A stretch of DNA of 64,000 nucleotides from assembly GCA_010645155.1 (NCBI GenBank), contig CM021315.1:3584612-3648611 (forward strand), read 5' to 3'. A program made the translations under genes and the position numbers. Shown here piece after piece: positions 11,314 through 22,100 of this stretch; position 1 is the stretch's first letter, and each line of letters opens with the position of its first letter. Source of the DNA: Tigriopus japonicus (lineage: Eukaryota; Arthropoda; Copepoda; Harpacticoida; Harpacticidae). The notes beneath the pieces are model-generated. The model saw nothing but the letters and a program-made list of their open reading frames with translations. It did not search any database and was not told where the DNA came from.

Positions 11314-11685
11314 CTTTGGATTGTCGATCGCGTCAATTGAAAATTTGTTGAAGAGTGACACGAGTGACCTCTGATCCGTCAAGACCACAAAATGAGGCAA
11401 ACCCAAAAGGTAAACCTTGCATTTGTTGATGGCCCACCAAATGGCTAGGGCCTCGAGTTCTACGATGGCAAATCGCGTCTCAGTGTCTTGTAGGAAGCGG
11501 CTACCGCATTGGATGAGTCGCCACAGATCTTCAACGCTTAGTCGTTGCATCAAGGCAAAGCCTAACCCATGGAGTTTAGACGCGTCGGTCATCAGGGTTG
11601 TTTGTGCCTTGGGGTCAAACATGGCCAGCACAGGTGGGGAAACCAATGCTTTCTTGGTAGCCGTAAATGCTTGAGTGTGATCGGG
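11290..11685 (-). pseudogene. G2 RNase H, truncated before integrase
   Basis: The minus-strand frame reads from the RT-RNase H junction (LPDHTQAFTATKKAL) into a gypsy-type RNase H: LMTDASKLHGLGFALMQR, then ETRFAIVELEALAIWWA, then HFVVLTDQRSLVSLFN. It ends abruptly at 11290 after a conserved DAIDNPK stretch and runs into the inner inverted arm. No integrase frame follows before the outer terminus. Confidence 0.82.
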
Positions 11686-11813
11686 AAGTTTTGTCTCTTC
11701 ACGAGTGCATGGACAATGCTGGCTGGCCTTTAGCGATGTCTACGCGGCAGGCTGGTGGGGCGGGAATAGAGGGGGACAACAATCAATTGTTCACAACCTC
11801 TATGAAAGACAAT
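11686..11813 (+). repeat. 128-bp exact copy of 10151-10283 abutting the assembly gap
   Basis: This block equals 10151-10283 base for base as far as I can check. It includes GAAAGACAAT, which at 10274-10283 belongs to the G1 coding flank and not to the foldback. It ends at the first N. A collapsed or misplaced contig end is the simplest reading. Confidence 0.7.
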
Positions 11814-11936
11814 NNNNNNNNNNNNNNNNNNNNNNNNNNNNNNNNNNNNNNNNNNNNNNNNNNNNNNNNNNNNNNNNNNNNNNNNNNNNNNNNNNNNNNN
11901 NNNNNNNNNNNNNNNNNNNNNNNNNNNNNNNNNNNN
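11814..11936. other. Assembly gap (123 N)
   Basis: Unresolved bases interrupt the G2 RT between its palm motifs (upstream on the minus strand) and the RNase H. Statements about G2 RT integrity cannot be made across it. Confidence 1.
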
Positions 11937-13780
11937 ACGAGTTGTGGAAGGGTCGGACGCCCTAAACCCATATCGTCGATCACTTTATTCACCGGCAATC
12001 CATCCATAGCGACGTCTCCTCGGTAGGAGTACGAATCACCAGTTGAAATGAAACCCATTGGTGCCCGTAGGAATTTATAGCGACCGAATGGAGTAATGAA
12101 GGTCGTGAGGTGTTGTGAATCTGGATGAAGGCTCATCTGCCAATATCCTTTCACACGATCAAGCTTGGCGAAATAGACGTCGTCTTTGCCGAATCCGGAT
12201 ATTGCCTGAGCCGGAGTTTTTGTGGGATAAGTAGCACGAATAACTTCGGTGTTTAACTTAGTCAAATCCACGCAGAAACGAAGTCCCCCATTGGGTTTAG
12301 GTGTGATGACCACAGGATGACACCATTCTGTTGGTTCGTCACCAACAGGGGCAATGATACTGCGACCTTTCATATATTGCAGTTCATTGAAGACTTTGTC
12401 CTTGTAGCAATATGCAACCGGACGAGCTGCATGAATAGCAAATGGCTTATAACCATCTTTGAGATGAATTTTCATCGGTTCTCCGACAATTGGACCGCTC
12501 ATCGGACGTAATTCGGAGGAATCGTCAAACACTCGGGCATAAATGGAATGAAGTTTTTCCTCTATAGCCTTAAAAATTTCAGGATTTTTCGAATGTTCTG
12601 GTAAAGATTTAATCCACGCGCCTCTTTCGGGCCAAATTGAAGTAGATGAAGTCGTAACGCCATAAATGGGTGTTTTGGGAGTAGGCATTGGTTTGGGGAA
12701 ATCTTGACTCACAATGTTCAAATCTTTGCAGGTGTTCAAATCGAGATAGAAATCTTGAACATTCTCGCAGACAGCAATGGAAACATCATTTGCCGTGTGA
12801 TCATCCACAATAATTTTGGCAATGAAAGAACCAATTTGACGAAGTTCGGAACCATCAACAGTAGTGATCCGATTCTTGATTGGTCGTTGGAGATTGATCT
12901 GCAATCCTGACAAAAGAAACATATCAAGGCCCATCACAGAAATCTCCGCTCCTGTGTCAGGAATTGCACTAACGATGCAGGGTGAACCTTTGGGCACTTT
13001 CAAACTGACAGAAAGGAGAGAAGTCGACGAACCAATGGAACATATACGGGATGTCCTAACCTTGATTTCTGCGGATGATTTAGAAGAGGTACTTCGACAA
13101 ACATTGGTGAAATGACCTTTCTTTCCACACGATGAGCAGCTTGCCTCTCTTGCAGGACATTCTTGTCTTGGATGTCGAGACCCACCACAACAAAAACAAG
13201 AATTTGGCCCGCGATCCTTTTTCTCGTTGATTTTGTATGTAGATGATGGTTTGTTGGAAAATCCGAACTTTCTTTTGGAGTAACTCGATTGCTTGTTCCC
13301 TTGAACAGCAAGGTTTGGTCCGGATTGAGAAGTTGGTAAGCCCATTTGTCGTGCCCCTCGTCTAGCAGTTTCCATAGAGAGGATAAATCGCCTTGCATCT
13401 TCGAAAGTCTTGGGGTTTTCTTCCAACAACTTGGCTCTATCTCGTTCGTTCTTCATAGCCTGAACTAATATCCCAATATGGAGTTGATCTTCAGTGATAT
13501 TGGCCGTGTCTGCATACTCGCCCAGCTCCTTGATCTCGTTGCACACACTTGAGTAATCTTGGCCTTCCTTCTGGCGTATTGAAAGAAATTCTTTCATGTC
13601 CACGTGGCGATTTCTTAGGCTACGGAGATGAAAGACTATCGAGGTGATCACTTCGTCAACGGAACGTCCAGTATCGGCTTTAATACCGATGGAATGTTCA
13701 ATGATACGGAAAAAACCGGGTGAGCAACATTGCCAAAAAACAGAAATTTGGGTTGATTGCGGACGAAGAGAAAGAGACAT
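11937..13780 (-). pseudogene. G2 gag C-terminus, protease and RT of a Ty3/gypsy-type element
   Basis: This is one long minus-strand frame of over 600 codons. It begins with the back half of gag, including two zinc knuckles: CFCCGGSRHPRQEC, then CSSCGKKGHFTNVC. The aspartic protease follows with the active site IPDTGAEISVMG. RT then starts with EWCHPVVITPKPNGGLRFC, FAKLDRVKGYWQM and TPFGRYKFLRAPMGF. The usual catalytic YxDD position reads VIDDMGL just before the gap. These motifs belong to the Ty3/gypsy group. It is unusually intact compared with G1, suggesting a younger element. The gag start lies in another frame at 13816-14289, so a frameshift separates them. The integrase is absent. Confidence 0.85.
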
Positions 13781-13815
13781 TAAACGTGAATAATTCTCCC
13801 ACGTCGGTTTCCATT

Positions 13816-14289
13816 TTAGAAATGCTCGGAGATCAATGTCCTCGTTGAGAGTTTGGGGGGGTTGACCTTTAAGTTTGGCAGTCTTCGATTAGGATCGACT
13901 GTCCCATCGTTACCAACTCCATCGAGGTTAAGTGGTTGGGGAGGAAGAGGTACTTGTGCCTTGTCAAAATCGCGTCGAAATCCCATGACTTTCGTTTGGA
14001 AAAGAAGAAAATCTCCCTCGTAATTGCCCAGATCGAGTTCGTCTGAATCCTTATCATCAGCCATGGGATTTGTCATGACCAGTTCATCGGCTTTGGCATA
14101 TTTGTCCAAGGCTTCCTCCCACTTCTTGGCAATGAGCTCCAATGTAGTCGGATCACTACCATTCTTGTAGAGGTGAAAGATACTGGTTGCTTTGGATTTG
14201 TGCCGTGTAACCGTTCCTTTGAACGCACTTCTGGATCGAATGAGGTGTTCGATCTCCTCTCTCGGATCAGATATGTCCTCTCGTGGCAT
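13816..14289 (-). pseudogene. G2 gag N-terminal part
   Basis: A 157-codon minus-strand frame begins with Met at 14289 and is rich in charged residues (EEIEHLIRSRSAFKGTVTRH, then LELIAKKWEEALDKYAKADE). It ends just as the next frame begins at 13780, in the same strand and order. Acidic-basic coiled gag N-termini of this kind precede the zinc-knuckle region in gypsy-type elements. I infer one gag gene broken by a frameshift. Upstream to the inner arm is a 5' leader without a clear frame. Confidence 0.65.
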
Positions 14290-14472
14290 TGTGGGATTTA
14301 CAATCTGTGTTCACGATGATGAATAAAAAGAGTGATACCTCAATGCAGTCGTGGAAGTTCGTAGGCGTCCCACCAATGAAGACCGTGTCTCACAGACCGT
14401 GGTTGAAATCGAATGGTGGGCGTTCTTACAACCACTGCGCCATGGAAGGGTTCTGCTTATGTCCGGTTATGC

Positions 14473-14571
14473 TTGAGTCCAGTACCGATCCTGTCACTAA
14501 GGAAGATTTAGAAGCAAAGAAGTAAAGAGAGAGAGAGAGATTGGACTATTTGGAATCATACCAGTAACCCC
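14473..14571. repeat. Inner inverted arm, right (partner 11223-11313)
   Basis: This is the reverse complement of 11223-11313, including the (GA)n tract, which differs by about 2 bp. It lies between the G2 gag start and the outer terminal repeat. Confidence 0.8.
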
Positions 14572-14658
14572 TCGCCTTTTCTTGATTAGAGCAGTGCCAA
14601 CCTCCTATCCATGCCTTCTTCTTTATTATGACGCACGCCCGGTCCGAAATACTAGACC

Positions 14659-15735
14659 TTAACCAGTTATTTCATGTCCCAAAAAGGCAATTTTTGTCTT
14701 CCCGAATTCGCACTTGTTCTTGTTGATGACTAATCCATTTTCAGCCAGTTTCTTGAATACAGTTTTGAGATGAGCCAGATGTTCCTTCCGCGATCGCCTG
14801 GCCACCAGTATATCATCCAAATAAACATAAACAAAGGTAAGATCGCCTAACACTGAATCCATCATTCTTTGGAATGTCTGAGCCGCATTACGTAGGCCAA
14901 AGGGCATTTTCAACCATTCAAACAATCCAAATGGCGTGATGACTGCGGTTTTATGAATATCTTCCGGAGCCATGGGGATCTGATTGTACCCCCTTACTAA
15001 ATCCACCTTTGAGAAGATTACCGCCCCATATAATCCAGAGGCGAAGTCTTGAATATGTGGTACTGGATACCGATCCGGAACTGTGACATCATTTAAATTG
15101 CGATAATCTCCGCAAAATCTCCATGTCCCGTCGGATTTTGGGGTAGCGTGAAGAGCAGAAGAAAAGTTGCTTTTGGAGCGTCGACAAATTCCCAGTTCCA
15201 TCATCGTCTTGAAATCTTGTTATGCAGCCTTATATTTAGGCTCATTTATCCGACGTGCTTTTGAGAATACGGGACGGCCAGTCGTTAGTAAATAATGATA
15301 AATGCCATGTTTAGGTTCAAGAACATTAAAGGATGGAATGAGTAGCTCCGGAAACTCGTCCAACAGCTTCAAATATTCGTTAGCTTGTTTCGAAGTCACC
15401 AGCGTTAATGATGGCGCCCAAGTTTGCCCCACATGTCCATAAATAGATTGCTTCTTAATGGGATCATATAATCGTTCATTGGCGAGATCAATGACTAGAT
15501 TTTTGGCACGCAAAAAATCTCTACTCCCAAAATAGCTTGCTTGAGATCCGCCAGATAGAAGTCCCAAACATAAGACTGATTCCCAAAAACCAGCATCCTT
15601 GAAGACTTTCCATGACAGAGAATAGTGGTACCACTTGCCGCAGAGAACGCAGGTTTCCCTTGAAGAGTCGCTTTTGCATTGGCAGATACAGGCAAAATAC
15701 TAATGTGGGCGCCAGAGTCAACTAAATACGATCGA
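14659..15735 (-). pseudogene. G1 protease and reverse transcriptase
   Basis: The minus-strand frames give the protease core YLVDSGAHISIL (active site DSG), a linker, and then RT. RT has [57 protein letters not shown], and the catalytic YVYLDDILV (intact YLDD). [16 protein letters not shown] ends the block at the TIR element boundary. There is a frameshift near 15520 and a stop near 15220. The RT thumb continues at 10735. Confidence 0.88.
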
Positions 15736-15751
15736 TTATTTATTGAATTTG

Positions 15752-15955
15752 TTACAAATAACGCTTTGCCGTGGTTTGATCAAGCACCGCCATGACATGA
15801 TGATATTTGGTATCATCATCCGTAATCGATTGAAGCGAGAATTGGGACTCGGCTTGGGAAAACCACACCTCTGGCTCCTCAGACCAAAATGCCGGAAGTT
15901 TGATGGACACGGCCGAAATCACCGAACTTGACGTATCAGAAGTATCAGACGTCAT
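15752..15955 (-). pseudogene. G1 gag start, most of gag deleted
   Basis: A 67-codon frame starts with Met at 15955, then a Ser/Thr/Asp-rich leader and VSIKLPAFWSEEPEVWFSQA. This is the conserved opening of arthropod gypsy-type capsid genes. After about 64 codons the sequence jumps straight to the protease, so capsid remainder and zinc knuckles are lost. G1 must have been mobilised in trans or deleted after insertion. Confidence 0.75.
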
Positions 15956-16000
15956 GTTCTAAACAACAAGCCAAACGTAACTCAATAATCGGATTGAGTA

Positions 16001-16015
16001 ACGTCGGGGTCACCA
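16001..16015 (-). promoter_or_regulatory. Primer-binding site of G1
   Basis: Directly inside the 5' LTR the minus strand reads TGGTGACCCCGACGT. The TGG start, adjacent to the LTR, is the usual form of a tRNA 3'-end complement that primes minus-strand synthesis. The tRNA species is not assigned. Confidence 0.6.
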
Positions 16016-16016
16016 T

Positions 16017-16153
16017 TAAAGTGGAAGACAAATGACTGGTATTAACACCTCAGATAATCAAAATCGAATCCCTTATATTCTTTGCCATAACCAGTAGAGA
16101 GTATATAGTATTGGCCAAGAGCGAGCATTCTCCTTTCCGAGCACTCCGCTATA
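16017..16153 (-). repeat. 5' LTR of gypsy element G1
   Basis: Direct repeat of 7572-7712. About 2-3 percent substitution by eye between the two LTRs implies a fairly recent insertion despite the heavily damaged interior. Confidence 0.85.
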
Positions 16154-16750
16154 GCTGGATCTATCGCACTTTCAAGTCCAGAGATAGTATTGCGATGCTA
16201 ACTCTGTACAAGTCGATTGTTCAGCCGCATCTTGAATATGCTTCACCCATTTGGGCTCCAATGAGTTCAGCCGGTTTGCAAAAGGTCGAGTAGGTCCAAA
16301 GATGTTCTACTAGGAACATCACAGGAATGAGAGAGCTCTCGTATTGGGAGGGACTCAAGAAGTTAGGGTTGTACAGTACTCAGAGACGGTATGAAAGGTA
16401 TCTGATGTCTAATGTCTTCAAGAGCATTCATGGGCTCTGTCCTAACCCAGGATTTGAGGTCAGCTGTAGCAACCGTATAGGTTTTACGCGCATTCTGAGA
16501 GCACCTCCAAATCCAAGGTTTGATCAATCCTCCTTGAAGTCCTCGAAATCCTCCTCTCTTCTTTATCGGACTCCTTCATTGTAATTGTTCAATTCGTTAC
16601 CCATTAGTATACAAATTTTTAGACACTATTGCTGACCAATCCACTATTCAAGGGTTGTACAAATCTGCCAACAGTAACTCATTTGTAGATGAAATTCCGT
16701 ATAAACGGTAATTATATAAGCTATATTAATCATTAACTCTCTTTACTGGG
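16154..16750 (+). pseudogene. LINE RT C-terminal part, continuation of 6944-7571
   Basis: The frame picks up at IYRTFKSRDS and runs through LYKSIVQPHLEYASPIWAP, RRYERYLM and LCPNPGFE. This is the conserved C-terminal domain of CR1/Jockey-type ORF2, and the same order is seen at 36190-36520. One in-frame stop occurs near 16291. The 3' end is vague. A TTTACTGGGAATCCCATT block near 16741 also occurs after the other LINE (37070-37095) and may be 3' UTR. Confidence 0.8.
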
Positions 16751-16759
16751 AATCCCATT

Positions 16760-18261
16760 CCTTGTAGCGGTATTGAAAAATCGGCCCCCTTCCCCCCCAT
16801 GTAAAATAACATCTCCTTAAATGAGATAAATTTTGATTTTGATAGTTCATCAAGCATCTTAAAATAGCATTTGTTAACGAGTTACAAGCCCAATCATCCT
16901 CTAGTCTGGATACCCCACGTAGTATGCCTTAATATTTGATTTTTCGAAAGCATTTGGTATTAATGGTATTTCTTAGTTTTCTTTAATATTCCTCGCTTAC
17001 ATTGGCAATGTTTGAATTTATACATCCACCTTAAACCGTTATTAAATGAAAGAAAAGTGGAATTTGGAAATACAATTTGAAGCATTTCATGGCTTTTTTT
17101 TGTCAAAGCCTGAGATGAAATTACACCGAAAATGATGTACGATGTTGTTGAGATGTCCCTCAATGTTTATGAACTGTCATCAAGAGAACAGAGGTCACTT
17201 TGAAAATTAAGTTTATGCATTGTTTCAGTGTTTGTTTTGACGAATGCAAGAAATTGACAAAGAAATACGTAACAAAATTGCTTTGTTGACACTATTGTCC
17301 AAAAGTCAGTGTATGACTTATTAAAAATAAATCTCTCTCTCTCTCTCTGTCAGCGATGATTTTCAATGCATTAAATCCTTGTGTAACAACTTACTAATCT
17401 GGACTGGACTTTAATTTTTCAATTGCAGAACTTATTGCCCACCCAGTATTTGGTCTACCAACGAGTTATTGCTAGATATATGTATGGGCAACCCTAGAAA
17501 AGTTGCTTGATCGCGATTCATAATTAAAAGATACCTAATACCATTGGTCTATTTTGGAATAATGTTACATTGGAACATTTTGCAGGACTGAATTTTCTAC
17601 ATATACTCGGAATTGAAAAATACAATAATTATACACAGTGTTTTTTTGAGCGGGAGAAGTCATTTTCAAATTCCAGAAACTTTTAAGACCTCTTTTAAAA
17701 TGTGAACGCAATGCCGAACATTTATTTGTATTCCGTGAAATAGGTCACGGACAAAAACCTCAATAATGTTACTTAAAACATACTTAAAAACAAATATTTA
17801 AAAATTTACTTTGACTTTAGTCTTAGATGTACTAAGAGCAGTGTTGGTCCAAAATATTTCGGAAATCTGTTTTGCAGATCTTTTTTCAACGGGGTTTTCG
17901 TTCAGCATTCTCGAAGGACCAAACGGGAGGGTCGTTGCATCAATTTAGACAAACGGCTTAGTAGAATTTGCCATTATTTTAGGTAAACTCACCCATAAGG
18001 CTAATTGAGAATTGAGTGGAAGAAAATGTTCAAAAACATGTTTTTAAGCATGTTTTAAGTGACCTTATATCGTGTTTTTGCCCATGACCTAACTAACCGA
18101 ATTTAGATACAGATGCGGTATTGCATTCACAACTCAAAACTCGTCTCAAAAGTTTTTGGAATTTGAAAATGACTTTTCACGCTCACAAAAACACCGTGTA
18201 TAGTGTTTCTTACCTAAATCATATCTCGGTAAAGGTGCATGTGTACTTGTATTTAATGAAT
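16760..18261. other. Spacer, nothing recognised
   Basis: The stretch is AT-rich with a CT microsatellite at 17331-17350. Short frames (16960-17163 minus, 18121-18348 plus) show no recognisable domain. Confidence 0.5.
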
Positions 18262-18691
18262 CAAGAAGCACGGAAATCATGGAGTCATGATTTCCAGCAG
18301 AAACAAACCATTTGCGTTCTTCTGCAAATGAGACCTAGCTTGCATTGAGAAGAACACGTATTTGAAATTTCAGCCCAATCAAATGCCGCAGTGAAAAGTT
18401 ATGCCTTCTCAAACTTATGTACTGAAGAGAGCATAGAATAAATGAACTCGCCCTTTTGTGGTAAAGCGATTCCCAGAAAAGGGCTAATTCATTCATTCTC
18501 GGTAGGATTTGCACTGAACTTTGAGAGAGCAGAACTTTTGTCTCCAACGTTTAATTGAGCTGAAAATTGAAATACATATTCTTGTCAACATATGCAAGGT
18601 TTCACTTGCAGAAGAACCTAGTTGAATTGTTCTTACCGGAAATCATTATTCTCATTGCTAGCCTCCCACTCCATGATTCCAATGCTTCTTG
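18262..18691. mobile_element. MITE family M1, copy 1
   Basis: The termini are CAAGAAGCAC / TGCTTCTTG with long subterminal inverted similarity through GAAATCATGGAGT. The interior contains a near-palindrome around TTTTGTGGTAAAGCG. Direct relatives are at 21840-22282 and 56351-56720. The flanking 8-mers (AATGAATC / GATGAATA) match at 6 of 8 positions. Confidence 0.75.
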
Positions 18692-19116
18692 GATGAATAC
18701 ATGTTTGCCTTACTTGTCAGAACACCTTTATTTTAAATACCTCCATGGAATTCCTCGCATTCACCTAAAAAACCTCAGTTAATGTTTACTGGAATCGTTT
18801 TACAGTGTTCCATTTTTTGTCGAAAAATCAACTATTTTTTCGTTTTTTCGTCTACCTTTTTCTTCAAAAAATGTGTTGCAAGACTCTCTGAATTGTTGCA
18901 AACTTCCGGACACTCTTGGATGAATAATACTTTCAACACAAGTGATTGTTCAAAGTTGGTTATTTTCTAAAAACACAATTTCACGCAACGGTCAGAATTT
19001 TATTGCCACTCTCTTTTTCTTTCAAAACAAAGCCAAGTATTCTTCCATTCACACTTATTCAAAGACTCCTTCACCCGAGGGCAAAAGAAACAGAGATTTT
19101 CAGAGCCGAAGTCTTA

Positions 19117-22100
19117 CTAATTATTTGCCGGTGGCAATCGGCAACATTCAATGTTCATATTTGTAATGCCAGCGTTGTCGTTAGGATCATAATAAGCCTT
19201 ATTCTGTAGTCCACAAACAGCTGCTCCACTAGGGCAATGGATTGTTTGCGATTCAATACCATTGGCACTACATGTGGGATTGTACCATTGGCCAGAAGTC
19301 GGACAGAACATGTCAATGCACGTCACTCCACGATCATCTGCAAGGTGTGGAACCAAAAATGGCAATCGGTTATAACTTTATTGTTGACCAATTACGCTAG
19401 GATGTCCTCAAAAGATTTTTCAATGCTCACCTACACTTGGACCTCCATCAGGTTGCCAAGTGACCTTGACACTCGTGAAACCCACTGAGCACGTATAAAG
19501 TTGTGAAAAACTTCCTTGGCCCCAGTAATGGCTCCTGATGAGACTTTTTCCCGGGTCGTTGCAAACGAAGTCTATTCCAGTCACGCCTTCATTAAGTGTT
19601 GTTTTGAACCTGAATTGGTTTACTTGGAATGTATTTGGACAATATTCCCAATTATGCCAAACTCCAGCCCAGTAGGTAGTCATCAAATAGGCTAAAAAGG
19701 CGGATCCATTTTAATGAAGAAGCGTTAGGCAAACTTTGCCAAACTTTTCGGTTCTTATGTTTCTATCATCCAAAATCTTTACTTTGAAAAGTATTCTTCC
19801 AATTAGTATTAAAGCCCTCATGACTTCCATATTGCCCAAGACTCTTGTACAGGGTCGGCGGCCCAAGTGTAGACCCCTTTGGACCATCATAAGTTTGTTG
19901 TTTTGATAGATTTTTTCAAATTTTCAGTCAAAGAATCCCGATGTTTTAAGGAATAGAAGTTGTGTTATACGTATTCCTGTTGAAGCCCTTGGGGATGGAT
20001 GAAGTCATGCCATCGATGAAGTAATAATGACAGCTGGCCCAGTGCCTTGCATTTGTCTCTCAAGGAGAGAAAGGCAGAATTTTGGGTTGGAATGGACTCT
20101 TTGGTATCCCAGCATGTCTCACTTTTGAGGATTTACCAAGCAAACAAATCTATGAGCCTCAATTAGATCTGAAACAGACCCTGGTTATGTACAAAAAATG
20201 CCAAATTTACACTTGGACCGCCGACCCTGTAGATAAATGTCTAATCAAATTTAAAGAAAAAATACAAAGGAGCGAAAAGATATTTTTTTTGATTGTTGGG
20301 TGCTAGGGTCGGAGGGTTGAGCCACGCCCAGCCAACGAAGCCAGCCATCACATCGTCCATTTTTCCGATAGGCATTCTCATGTCCAGTATCAGATTGGTT
20401 CTCCATCTGTGGGTATGAATTAGCGTCTAAAAATTCTTATGAGAAAGGTCGAGGAGGAGAATCGAACCTTGGACCTCTCCCACCATAGGAAACTGCGCTA
20501 TCCACTACACCATGTCCCCTACCATAAATCTTCTCCTTATGCAAGTGAAACTTTGAAAAGTATTTTTACAGACATACAAGGGCATTTTTGGGAGGATAAA
20601 ATACTCCATGCACTTCTTTTGGTCTTTTCCGCTAAAATAGTTAATGATTAAACGAATAGTCTTTAATATGTACATTTTCTTTACATACAGTAAACACTTT
20701 TATAATGCTTGCTTCTTTTCCTTTGACAAAATTTGTAAAGCGTAACCTTCACTCAATTCTGGAGGGGAAGGGGGGTTATGCAAGTGTTGATACAGTTTTC
20801 CATTTCAATGTTTGAAAATGAAAACAAGGATTTCGATTATTATTGTCTTTCCCTCACCGTTATGTGGAGCTTCAAAGTCAGTAATTATTATTTTGAATTT
20901 GTTGAAAACGACAAATTTGAACATGTTTCTTGGACTCTCTTCAGCTTTTGGCTTTTGAAAGGGGTACAAAATGTAGTCAAAACACACAAAGAAATTAAAG
21001 GTTCAAAAAGTGGCTCTAAAACCTGATGACAAATGCTTTTGGCAAAGTGTTTCGAAAAATATTATTGCTTTTCAAATAAAAGTTGAATTCAAAATGGTGA
21101 AATGAAATGCTACCCAAGTCTTTCCATTCATGAACTTTTTCACTGGGTGTGAATTTAGGCGAAACAAAGTGTGTCTGGAAATGCATCAACTCTATCTTCC
21201 AGCTTTTCTTGTAGCTTTGACGCTTTTACCCAAAGATCAATATTGTTGCGTGGTGGCACTTAAATTTTTTAATTTCATTTTAAACATTTCCCGACTTAAG
21301 TTTGTTTTTTAATCATCATTCCTGAACAACCTTGAATAAAATAGTATGAGAGGTGTTAGATTTATGGGAATCGATCACATCTAAACACCCTTCTAAGCAC
21401 TGAAATGTCACTGCAAGTTGGTTAGTTCAGATTCACTTTGATTTCACAAGTCTGGTAGCAAGGGTGCCAATTGCCTTTATTTACCATACTTTGTCCTTTT
21501 TCAAGCAAAGCTGGTGAATTGGTATTTTGCCGGTGACTGCCTGAAGTCGGAAACATGATTCTTGAATCTAAATGTGCTCAAGCTGGAATCCCATGACGAA
21601 CGCCACGAGGTTTGGTGATTAATGAACAGCGTCAGTTTTGGTGTCGCACACTGTATTCTAAGCCACTTTTCCACTACAACCATTCCAATGACCTTTAAGC
21701 TCGTTCGAAGTGAGAGCCTACGCTTTGGTCTCATGCAAGTTGTTAAATGGTATCGAAGATCAGACTAAACTGATTTTGATTTTTTCGACTATTCCCCAAT
21801 TCGTTGCTTACCGGTCATACATCGGCCATTTTGCCGAACCAAGAAGCACTGGAATCATAGAGTGGGAGGCTGGCAATGAGAATAATGATTTCCAGTAAGA
21901 ACAATTCAATTACGTTCTTCTGAGACCTTGCTTATGTTGACAAGAATACGTATTCCAATTTTCAGCTCAATCGAACGTCGGAGACAAAAGCTATGCTCAC
22001 TCAAAGTTCAGTGCAAATCCTACCGAGAATGAATGAAACAGCCCTTTTGCGGTAATCGTTTTACCACAAAAGGGCGAGTTCATTTATTCTATGCTCTCTT

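Larger units (their letters stand above)
10740..14658. mobile_element. TTAA-flanked element with 28-bp TIRs carrying gypsy-type gag-pol
   Basis: The ends are perfect 28-bp inverted repeats (10740-10767 and 14631-14658, starting GGTCTAGTATTTCGGACCGG), each bordered by TTAA (10736-10739 and 14659-14662). TTAA is the target of piggyBac and Kolobok DNA transposons. No piggyBac-like transposase was recognised. Instead the interior holds gag, protease, RT and RNase H of a gypsy-type element (G2) without integrase, lying between a second pair of near-identical inverted arms. The whole block splits G1 RT from its thumb region. Whether the block moved as a unit is inference. Confidence 0.6.
7572..16153 (-). 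mobile_element. Ty3/gypsy LTR retrotransposon G1, multiply interrupted
   Basis: Two direct LTRs of about 140 bp bound the element, with a 4-bp target duplication GCTG (7568-7571 and 16154-16157). On the minus strand the order is LTR, primer-binding site, gag start, protease, RT, RNase H, integrase, LTR, the usual Ty3/gypsy order. Most of gag is deleted. The coding part is broken by three later insertions: 8407-9241, 9907-10268 and 10740-14658. It sits inside a LINE. Stops and frameshifts make it non-functional. Confidence 0.88.

Noticed and set aside
11667..12026. Plus-strand 119-codon frame
   Set aside because: Spans the N gap and is antisense to the G2 RT and RNase H.
20450..20520. tRNA gene on the minus strand
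   Set aside because: A and B boxes are present but the acceptor stem cannot pair and the sequence continues into a SINE body with an A-rich tail.
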